A stretch of 64,000 nt of DNA from Companilactobacillus zhachilii (lineage in GTDB: Bacteria > Bacillota > Bacilli > Lactobacillales > Lactobacillaceae). Made by a program: the position numbers and the translations under genes. The stretch is from contig NZ_CP031933.2 in the NCBI RefSeq assembly GCF_003606365.2, positions 310,001-374,000 of the forward strand. Direction: 5' to 3'. Every line of letters starts with the position of its first letter. Within the stretch, counting starts at the first letter, position 1. The notes under the pieces were generated by a model. It searched no databases, had not been told where the DNA came from, and saw only the letters and a list, made by a program, of their open reading frames with translations. Below, one piece after another: positions 58,235 through 64,000 of this stretch.

Positions 58235-60625
58235 ATGAAAAAAAGACGATATTATCACCGAATAGCACTTTTTATTGGTGCAGCCGTATTAGGAATAAAT
58301 TTTGGGATAATGCCAATTCAAGTAGAGGCAGCTACCAAATCAAATACCATTATTGGTTTAGCAGCGGCAAAGACGGATACTTTTTCACACGTTGATGCCA
58401 ATAATTTCTTGGATTATTTTAAACTCAACGGATCAGCTGAATATGATTCCAGTCAGGGCATTGTGACAATTACACCTGATAAAAATGATCAAGTGGGAAA
58501 CTTTGCTTTGAAGAGCAAGATTGATATGAATACAAGTTTTGATCTCACTGGACAAGTTAATCTCGGTGATAAAACTTCTGAAAATGGTGGGGCCGATGGT
58601 ATCGGTTTTGCATTTCACAACGGAAATGTTGATGACATTGGTAACGCAGGTGGAAATCTTGGCATTGGTAATTTGATTGATGCGTTGGGATTCAAATTAG
58701 ATACTTGGCATAATTCATATTATCAACCACAGGCAGCTATTCCTGGTTCACAAGTTTTACCGGAAGATTCAAACGGATATGGTTGGGCAGGAGATCCTCA
58801 GAATCCTCAATTTGGGGCTTTTGTTACAACAAGCTTAAAAGAAATCAATGCTTTTGACGGTAATGACTATGACCGTTGGTGGGCTGAAACTGATACTTCT
58901 TCAGTTCAAGATTTAGATGCAACTGATTTGGACGGTCAGTTTCACGATTTCAATGTTAATTATGATGGCTCGACACGTGAGTTAACAATTAAGTACACGC
59001 AAGCAAATGGAAAAACTTTGACTTGGCAAAAAACAGTTTCGACTTCGGATGAAGCAATGGCAATGATTGTCAGTGCTTCAACTGGTGGCGCTAAAAATTT
59101 ACAGCAATTTAAATTAATTAAGTTTGATTATCAACAAGCTGCTACGGTAAATGTAAGGTATCTCAGTACGACCGGTCGACAAGTTGGTCAAGCATCAGTT
59201 GAATATCCTGCAGGTGCCATTGTTGGTGGTGAGTATAAAACTGAGCAATTAGATATTCCAAATTACCATTTTGTGCGTATGGATGATGATGGAAAAGTCA
59301 GTGGAACACCCAGTTTGCCGGCGACAGGAACCTTAAATACAGCTGGTGACAATGGAACAATAGTTTATCTTTATGAGCCCGAGTATCAAATTGATCAAAA
59401 AATTGTAAATGAGACAATTCATTACGTTGATGAAGATGGAAATTCAGTGGCTGACGATTATCAAGCAAAACCAATAACCTTTATTACAGTTAAAAATCCT
59501 ACAACCAGTGAGGCTAAAGAATATTTTGCGGTAGGTAAACAAGACAAACCTATGGTTACTTCAGACGGTATACCAATCAGCCAAAATGGTGTGCAGTGGT
59601 TTGAGGGTAATAAAACTAGTTTTGGAGCAGTCAATCATCCAGAGGTTGATGGATACAAAGTAATTTCTAATGATGCTCCAGATGGTGATTTGATGAAAGT
59701 CTCAGCTCAAGCGGTGCATTCAGATAGCTCTGATCTAGTTTTTACAGTCGTATACAGTAAGGATCCAGAAAAGCCAGTGGATCCAGAAAAGCCAGTGGAT
59801 CCAGAAAAGCCAGTGGATCCAGAAAAGCCAGTGGATCCAGAAAAGCCAGTGGATCCAGAAAAGCCAGTGGATCCAGAAAAGCCAGTGGATCCAGAAAAGC
59901 CAGTGGATCCAGAAAAGCCAGTGGATCCAGAAAAGCCAGTGGATCCAGAAAAGCCAGTGGATCCAGAAAAGCCAGTGGATCCAGAAAAGCCAGTGGATCC
60001 AGAAAAGCCAGTGGATCCAGAAAAGCCAGTGGATCCAGAAAAGCCAGTGGATCCAGAAAAGCCAGTGGATCCAGAAAAGCCAGTGGATCCAGAAAAGCCA
60101 GTGGATCCAGAAAAGCCAGTGGATCCAGAAAAGCCAGTGGATCCAGAAAAGCCAGTGGATCCAGAAAAGCCAGTGGATCCAGAAAAGCCAGTGGATCCAG
60201 AAAAGCCAGTGGATCCAGAAAAGCCAGTGGACCCAGAAAAGCCGGTGGATCCAGAAAAGCCAGTGGACCCAGAAAAGCCGGTGGATCCAGAAAAGCCAGT
60301 GGACCCAGAGAAACCAGTGGATCCAGAGAAACCGGTGGATCCAGAAAAGCCAGTGGACCCAGAGAAGCCAGTGGACCCAGAAAAGCCGGTAGACCCAGAG
60401 AAACCGGTGGATCCAGATAATCCGGTTGTGCCGAGTCAGCCAACTAGTCCAGACAATAATATACTGATAAATTCAGGCTTACCAAGTACGATTACCTCAA
60501 AAAAGAATCCAAATAAATTTCCTCAAACAGGTGAGAAATCATCCAATTGGGAAGTGGAACTTGGTACAGTATTATTAATGGTAGCAGGACTGTTCAGTCA
60601 TATAATTTGGCGTCATTCGCATTAA
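58235..60625 (+). CDS. Sortase-anchored surface adhesin: L-type lectin, MucBP and DPEKPV repeats
   Basis: 796 aa from ATG 58235 (GGGGG 8 nt upstream). The signal peptide ends near VEAA (residue about 33). Residues about 45-285 look like a bacterial L-type lectin domain (NFLDYFKLNGSAEYD, GGADGIGFAFHNG, LGFKLDTWHNS). Next is a MucBP domain (VNVRYLSTTGRQVGQ ... GTIVYLYEPEY) and a second mucin-binding-like repeat (NETIHYVDEDGNSV ... FTVVYSKD). Then come 36 copies of DPEKPV and a DPDNPV, a rigid wall-spanning stalk. The C-terminus has FPQTGE, a hydrophobic helix and RHSH, a sorting signal with Phe instead of the usual Leu. Probable role is binding to glycans or mucus. Confidence 0.9.
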   Translation: MKKRRYYHRIALFIGAAVLGINFGIMPIQVEAATKSNTIIGLAAAKTDTFSHVDANNFLDYFKLNGSAEYDSSQGIVTITPDKNDQVGNFALKSKIDMNTSFDLTGQVNLGDKTSENGGADGIGFAFHNGNVDDIGNAGGNLGIGNLIDALGFKLDTWHNSYYQPQAAIPGSQVLPEDSNGYGWAGDPQNPQFGAFVTTSLKEINAFDGNDYDRWWAETDTSSVQDLDATDLDGQFHDFNVNYDGSTRELTIKYTQANGKTLTWQKTVSTSDEAMAMIVSASTGGAKNLQQFKLIKFDYQQAATVNVRYLSTTGRQVGQASVEYPAGAIVGGEYKTEQLDIPNYHFVRMDDDGKVSGTPSLPATGTLNTAGDNGTIVYLYEPEYQIDQKIVNETIHYVDEDGNSVADDYQAKPITFITVKNPTTSEAKEYFAVGKQDKPMVTSDGIPISQNGVQWFEGNKTSFGAVNHPEVDGYKVISNDAPDGDLMKVSAQAVHSDSSDLVFTVVYSKDPEKPVDPEKPVDPEKPVDPEKPVDPEKPVDPEKPVDPEKPVDPEKPVDPEKPVDPEKPVDPEKPVDPEKPVDPEKPVDPEKPVDPEKPVDPEKPVDPEKPVDPEKPVDPEKPVDPEKPVDPEKPVDPEKPVDPEKPVDPEKPVDPEKPVDPEKPVDPEKPVDPEKPVDPEKPVDPEKPVDPEKPVDPEKPVDPEKPVDPEKPVDPEKPVDPEKPVDPDNPVVPSQPTSPDNNILINSGLPSTITSKKNPNKFPQTGEKSSNWEVELGTVLLMVAGLFSHIIWRHSH
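59762..60409 (+). repeat. Tandem array of 36 18-bp units (DPEKPV)
   Basis: Unit GATCCAGAAAAGCCAGTG. The first 26 units are identical at the nucleotide level; the last 10 differ by synonymous changes (GAT/GAC, AAAAG/GAAA, CCA/CCG), then a variant unit GATCCAGATAATCCGGTT follows. Confidence 0.95.
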
Positions 60626-60643
60626 AATAAAATGTAAATTTTC

Positions 60644-60691
60644 CCTGAAATACTCTAATTCATCTTATATTTGATGAATTGGAGTATTTTT
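60644..60691 (+). terminator. Rho-independent terminator
   Basis: AAATACTCTAATTCATC...GATGAATTGGAGTATTTTT, 18 bp after the adhesin gene. Confidence 0.9.
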
Positions 60692-60903
60692 ACTATTCCT
60701 GCATAAAGAAAAATCTATTGAATCCCTTTAAAATTCAATAGAATTTTTTGCATAACTTATTAATATAACATAAATAAAACGTTTTCTAACAACAAATTCG
60801 CTATATCATGAGCGTTTTTTACCCATAGTGACAATTTCCGGGCTATAATAGATATTGGGACTTTCCCAGATTGGGATTAAAATCAATGAAAGGTAGCGAA
60901 GGT

Positions 60904-61437
60904 ATGCAGGTATATAAAAATTCACAAGAATTGATAGACCAAATTAGAGAGAGTTATCATAAGTTCATTGATGAATATGAGGGAATTAGTGATGATGTTG
61001 CTGATGAAAGAATCGATCAGGTAGATAAGACACCTCGAGAGATGCTCTCATATCAAGTTGGTTGGATTAATATGATTTTGTCATGGGAGAAGGCTGAGGC
61101 TGGTGGCGCTAATATTACCACACCTACTCCTGGATACAAATGGGATCAAATGCGTGAGTTATATCATGATTTTAATATCAAGTATGGTTCAGATGGCATT
61201 CAAAATGAAAAAGCTGAATTAGGCAGTGTAGTGGCTGAATTAATTGAGTGGATCGATAACATGTCACATGATGAATTGTTTAAACCCGGTGAACGTAAAT
61301 GGGCTACCACAAAGGCTATGTGGCCAGTTGCCAAATGGATTAGAATTAATGCTGTATCTCCATTCAATAACTATAGTAGACAAGTTAGAAAATGGAAGAA
61401 CTTTAATTTGCGCGATAAAAAGCCAGTTAATTCATAA
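60904..61437 (+). CDS. ClbS/DfsB-family four-helix protein
   Basis: 177 aa from ATG 60904; AAAGG lies 10 nt upstream. The DUF1706/ClbS pattern is clear: LIDQIRESYHKFIDEYEGI, DKTPREMLSYQVGWINMILSWEKAE, TPGYKWDQMRELY and KWIRINAVSPFNNYSRQVRKW near the C-terminus. ClbS from colibactin producers gives self-resistance, but most family members have no known role. The protein is a DinB-like helical bundle. TATAAT at 60,844 is the likely -10. Terminator at 61,457. Confidence 0.85.
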   Translation: MQVYKNSQELIDQIRESYHKFIDEYEGISDDVADERIDQVDKTPREMLSYQVGWINMILSWEKAEAGGANITTPTPGYKWDQMRELYHDFNIKYGSDGIQNEKAELGSVVAELIEWIDNMSHDELFKPGERKWATTKAMWPVAKWIRINAVSPFNNYSRQVRKWKNFNLRDKKPVNS

Positions 61438-61456
61438 TATATTTGCTGATAAAAGT

Positions 61457-61487
61457 GTTCAGGTCGTTAATGACTTGAACGCTTTTT
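61457..61487 (+). terminator. Rho-independent terminator
   Basis: GTTCAGGTC-GTTAAT-GACTTGAAC followed by GCTTTTTT, 20 bp after the ClbS-like gene. Confidence 0.8.
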
Positions 61488-61685
61488 TGTTTTCAATTAA
61501 TGTCGTTGAAAGTTTGGGAAAGATTAATTGATTGTTTAGACTGCTTTTTTAGGTAATCTGATTATTTCAATCATTATTTTGGTAAAATAAGATTGTTAAT
61601 GATTGGTTTATACCAATTGTTATAAGATTAAATTTTCCAATTATTGATGTATTCAAAATTATTATTTCAAACAACGAATAGATTA

Positions 61686-61746
61686 GTCGAAAGGAACAAG
61701 AAATTAGGTCGCTATGGGGACCTAATTTCTTGTTCCTGGAGACGGC
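61686..61746 (-). repeat. Family A structured repeat, copy A26, collapsed to the outer stem
   Basis: Only 61 bp: AGTCGAAAGGAACAAGAAAT then TAGGTCGCTATGGGGACCTA and ATTTCTTGTTCCTGGAGACGGC. Outer arms GGAACAAGAAATTAGG/CCTAATTTCTTGTTCC are perfect; the three inner hairpins are all gone. It is 29 bp after the permease stop on the minus strand. Confidence 0.88.
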
Positions 61747-61774
61747 AAAAAAAAGACCGCTCCGCAGAGTAGTC

Positions 61775-62884
61775 TTAAAGTCCTAGATCAATTAAGAAGT
61801 AGCCAATGGTACCAATAATTACCAACATCGTGAAGTTAATAATTGTAAAGTACAATAAATATTTGCCAGGTTCCTTCTTGAAAAAGAATCTATATTGTTT
61901 GAAAGCCAACAAGTTAGCTAGTGAACCAACGACTGTACCAAGTCCACCAATATTCGTACCTAAGAAGATTGCATGAACATACTTAGAGAATTTGGAAACT
62001 AAGATAGTTGTCGGAACATTACTAATGAATTGACTAGTAATAATCGATGTTAAATAAGTGCTTGTTCTTGTTTGTAAAAATTGATGTAAGTTATTAACGA
62101 TGGCTGGTTCACGATTAATATTACCAACGGCAATAAAGAAACACATGAAGATCAGTACGATTGAATAATCAACTGATTCAAGGATATGCGGGTTGATAAA
62201 AATTACTAACAGCAGTGCCGCAATCAACGATCCCCACATTGGAATAACAGAAAAAATTCCAAGAAAAATTATAACTGTGACGGCAACTGTTAAAGTTAAA
62301 CTAGGAATATTTAATTCCACGGCTGGCAACTCAGTCAATTCGATAGGATCCTTTGGAAAGAATCGAGTAACTAAGAAGATGGCAATGAAAGTAACAATTG
62401 TTATCGGTGTCGACATGATAAAGAATTGTTTGATTCCAAGATTGAAATGCGTCAACAGGAATAAGTTGTGGGTATTACCAAACGGAGTAAAAATACTACC
62501 AAGGTTAGCGGCCATCGCAATGATGATCACTGGAAAAATTGGATTGACTTTTATATGTTTGGAAAGTTGATAAAATAAAGGAACTAAAGTTAAAATCGTA
62601 ACATCATTTGTTAAGAACATTGCTCCAAAAAAAGCTAATGAAGCTAACATAAATATCATTTGTCGCGTCGTTTTCGCTTTATGCGTCATATACGCCGCGT
62701 AATATTTAAGAAAATCCAAATAATCATAGATTTGGATTATAATCATCATAGATAGAAGCGATGCGAGCGTCTTCCAATTAATATCCATCAATTGTGGTGG
62801 ACTAATGAAGATAGACGTTAAAATTGCTGCGGCACCAGCAATCCACAACACCTTGTCTGAAAATACACGTTTAAATACGGCCAT
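61775..62884 (-). CDS. SLC13/ArsB-like (ion transporter superfamily) permease
   Basis: 369 aa with about ten membrane helices in two related halves. Family motifs are MFLTNDVTILTLVPLF, ANLGSIFTPFGNTHNLFLL and SNVPTTILVSKF...LGTNIGGLGTVVGSLANLL, the paired re-entrant segments of the citrate/arsenite/Na+:H+ superfamily. Likely substrates are dicarboxylates, citrate or an oxyanion; none is proven. Length is short for DASS members (usually over 450) and nearer to NhaD/ArsB-type cores. Start ATG 62884 has AGGGGAAACG upstream. Single-gene unit. Confidence 0.85.
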   Translation of the reverse strand: MAVFKRVFSDKVLWIAGAAAILTSIFISPPQLMDINWKTLASLLSMMIIIQIYDYLDFLKYYAAYMTHKAKTTRQMIFMLASLAFFGAMFLTNDVTILTLVPLFYQLSKHIKVNPIFPVIIIAMAANLGSIFTPFGNTHNLFLLTHFNLGIKQFFIMSTPITIVTFIAIFLVTRFFPKDPIELTELPAVELNIPSLTLTVAVTVIIFLGIFSVIPMWGSLIAALLLVIFINPHILESVDYSIVLIFMCFFIAVGNINREPAIVNNLHQFLQTRTSTYLTSIITSQFISNVPTTILVSKFSKYVHAIFLGTNIGGLGTVVGSLANLLAFKQYRFFFKKEPGKYLLYFTIINFTMLVIIGTIGYFLIDLGL

Positions 62885-63072
62885 TTACGTTTCCCCTATA
62901 AAAAAGAAGTACCTTATATAGTATAAAGATAAAAGTACGGTTAAAAAAGATAATTATACAAAAAATACGAAATAAGTTTCCAAAACTAAATTTTTTCAAA
63001 AATTATTTATATAAAAAGCATAATGTATTGTAACCTAAGTATAATAAATATCAACATGAGGGAGGGTAATAA

Positions 63073-63225
63073 ATGCAAATAATTTTATCAATTTTAATGT
63101 TCGTTGTAGGGATTGCCGTAATGACCGTATCTTTTAAAGCTAAGAAGGAATTGATATATTATCTGACCTTATCAATTGGCATAATCATTTTCTTTGCTGG
63201 TATTTTCGTAATTTTCCCAAAATAG
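63073..63225 (+). CDS. Two-helix small membrane protein
   Basis: 50 aa, with GAGGGAGGG ending 5 nt before ATG. MQIILSILMFVVGIAVMTVSF is one membrane helix, KAKKEL the positively charged turn and IYYLTLSIGIIIFFAGIFVIF a second helix. No family recognised. A second small two-helix gene follows after 58 bp. Confidence 0.65.
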   Translation: MQIILSILMFVVGIAVMTVSFKAKKELIYYLTLSIGIIIFFAGIFVIFPK

Positions 63226-63283
63226 TGGTCATGATTAATCGACATTGGTATAATTTTCGTAATTAAATATGGAGGGGATTGCC

Positions 63284-63454
63284 ATGGCTTTGAAACGTAC
63301 TTATATGTTGGTCCTTGTCTCAATGATCTTTAGTGTTGTTGAAATGACAGTCGACCCTGGATTCTTCGTAGGAAGAATTTCGTTGGCATTTTCAGGCTTT
63401 TTGATGGTTTTGTTGTCACTGTTATTTGTGAAAAACTTGCGACGCGCTGAATAA
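63284..63454 (+). CDS. Two-helix small membrane protein
   Basis: 56 aa from ATG 63284 with GGAGGGG 6 nt upstream. MALKRTYMLVLVSMIFSVVE, then DPGFFVGRISLAFSGFLMVLL and basic end KNLRRAE. Two hydrophobic segments. Function unknown. Not obviously homologous to the gene at 63,073 beyond size and plan. Confidence 0.65.
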   Translation: MALKRTYMLVLVSMIFSVVEMTVDPGFFVGRISLAFSGFLMVLLSLLFVKNLRRAE

Positions 63455-63505
63455 ACAATAATTTGGTTTATTTTTTGCGGTTATTTTTAAATTTAAATTT
63501 AATCT

Positions 63506-63541
63506 GAGCGTTGTATCCGATTGGGAAATGACGCTTTTTTT
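63506..63541 (+). terminator. Rho-independent terminator
   Basis: AGCGT...ACGCT short stem with a T-tract, 52 bp after the small membrane gene. The long loop (GTATCCGATTGGGAAATG) makes it only moderately convincing. Confidence 0.55.
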
Positions 63542-63618
63542 GTGCAATAAGATGTTTTATTTGAGAAATTGACGCGTTAATATATTAGTAAATAGATAGT
63601 ACTTATTGGAGGTCAATC

Positions 63619-63663
63619 ATGATTGCTTTTAAGAGAGTATTACTCCATGTGGTCATAAAATAA
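63619..63663 (+). CDS. Leader peptide (14 aa) upstream of methyltransferase gene
   Basis: MIAFKRVLLHVVIK followed by TAA TAA. GGAGG stands 6 nt before ATG, an excellent ribosome site for so short a frame. The peptide ends 25 bp before the methyltransferase start, and its last codons contain one arm of a hairpin that covers the downstream ribosome site. Confidence 0.5.
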   Translation: MIAFKRVLLHVVIK

Positions 63664-63682
63664 TAAATTTAACTACATGGAG
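63643..63682 (+). promoter_or_regulatory. Shine-Dalgarno-masking hairpin (candidate translational attenuator)
   Basis: CTCCATGT (63,643-63,650) pairs with ACATGGAG (63,675-63,682). The 3' arm contains TGGAG, the ribosome site of the methyltransferase at 63,689. The 5' arm can instead pair with GAGT just upstream (GAGTATTACTC). Confidence 0.5.
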
Positions 63683-63688
63683 AGTATT

Positions 63689-64000
63689 ATGAAAAATATA
63701 TATGATAATGAACAATTTTTTGAGAAATATAATCAAATGAACCGCAGTCAAAAGGGATTAGCTGGTGCTGGTGAATGGAGTACCTTGAAATCTATGTTGC
63801 CAGATTTTACCGATAAGTCAGTTTTGGATTTGGGCTGTGGTTATGGTTGGCATGATCGTTATGCGGTTGATAATGGTGCTAAATCAGTAATTGGTGTCGA
63901 TATGTCCGAGAAAATGCTGGATATGGCCAAATCGAAGACCAAGACTGATAAGATAACATATTTGCATAATGATATTACCAAGCTTGATTTTGGACAAAAC
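63689..64000 (+). CDS. Class I SAM-dependent methyltransferase (partial, N-terminal part)
   Basis: 104 residues before the window edge. SAM-binding motif I is SVLDLGCGYGWHDRYAVDNGAKSV, followed by GVDMSEKMLDMAKSK (motif II acidic residue) and YLHNDITKLDF. The opening FFEKYNQMNRSQKGLAGAGEW is usual for UbiE/Methyltransf_11-type small-molecule methyltransferases in Firmicutes; it is not an Erm-type rRNA dimethylase. The substrate is unknown. The ribosome site GGAGAG is within a predicted hairpin following a leader peptide. Confidence 0.85.
   Translation, partial: MKNIYDNEQFFEKYNQMNRSQKGLAGAGEWSTLKSMLPDFTDKSVLDLGCGYGWHDRYAVDNGAKSVIGVDMSEKMLDMAKSKTKTDKITYLHNDITKLDFGQN

Noticed and set aside
59762..60409. 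Possible CRISPR array from the regular 18-bp repeat
   Set aside because: There are no spacers; the repeat is contiguous, in frame and coding.
59742..60443. A 233-codon minus-strand open frame of FLDPLA repeats
   Set aside because: It is the antisense shadow of the DPEKPV array in the adhesin gene; an 18-bp repeat leaves several frames open.
60774..60788. cre-like TAAAACGTTTTCTA before the ClbS-like gene
   Set aside because: The outer TG/CA positions of the cre consensus are missing; similarity is only in the AAACGTTT core.
1757..61746. Family A as tRNA-like cloverleaf or as plain transcription terminators
   Set aside because: The branched shape recalls a cloverleaf, but lengths, CCA end and tRNA consensus boxes do not match. 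There is no T-tract after the stem, and many copies lie upstream of genes or next to a separate standard terminator.

Overview
The window is low-GC Firmicutes DNA, most likely from a Lactobacillaceae species. The evidence is strong AGGAGG-type ribosome sites, TTG and GTG starts, PTS sugar uptake, C69 dipeptidases, GH65 phosphorylases, cre boxes and a sortase-anchored MucBP/lectin adhesin. A Companilactobacillus-like genome is my guess, not something the sequence proves. I see no rRNA, tRNA, CRISPR array, transposase gene or prophage. Both window edges cut genes (oppF on the left, a methyltransferase on the right).

Layout. 1-1.4 kb: end of an oligopeptide ABC operon (oppD, oppF). 2-3.3 kb: a membrane-anchored unknown protein and two small divergent HTH proteins. 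4.1-10.7 kb: two paralogous GH65 disaccharide phosphorylases around a short-chain dehydrogenase. 11.2-14.9 kb: an operon of acyltransferase, acyl-CoA ligase and an SsuA-like binding protein; a matching SsuB/SsuC/acyl-CoA ligase operon lies at 23.3-26.4 kb. 15.4-18.7 kb: XRE and Crp-family regulators, a tautomerase operon and a membrane protein. 18.8-23.3 kb: RpiR regulator, 6-phospho-alpha-glucosidase and alpha-glucoside PTS. 26.7-27.8 kb: six tandem microprotein genes. 28-32.6 kb: fructose-1,6-bisphosphatase and a two-component system. 33.2-39.5 kb: Fur-family regulator, PadR plus drug exporter, a lipoprotein and a Zn/Mn ABC transporter. 40-43.8 kb: PerR, an ArsC-like protein, two VIT-family metal transporters, thioredoxin and a CsoR-family repressor. 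44.5-50 kb: a small unknown protein, a cysteine hydrolase, an LCP protein, a GntR regulator and 6-phospho-beta-glucosidase. 50.4-57 kb: threonine and serine dehydratases interleaved with two dipeptidases, an amino-acid catabolic island. 57.3-60.6 kb: a broken AraC regulator and an LPXTG-type adhesin with a long DPEKPV array. 60.9-64 kb: ClbS-like protein, SLC13-like permease, small membrane proteins and a methyltransferase with a leader peptide.

The most striking content is not in the genes. At least 26 copies, plus one decayed remnant, of a roughly 175-bp repeat (family A) lie between genes, about one per 2.4 kb and about 7 percent of the window. All share one multi-branched inverted-repeat layout: a long outer stem, an inner GGGAC/GTCCC pairing and three hairpins. 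The stem sequences differ widely between copies while the two arms remain complementary, which is the signature of compensatory change. A second family (B, four copies) behaves the same way, and a third (C) flanks one A copy in inverted orientation.

Other items worth a second look are three tandem pairs of translationally coupled single-TM microproteins (26,710-27,838), a leader peptide with a Shine-Dalgarno-masking hairpin before a methyltransferase (63,619-63,691), a CsoR-family repressor whose operators sit in both its own and the thioredoxin promoter, an ArsC-like protein without the resolving cysteines, and an AraC gene split by an in-frame TAG.
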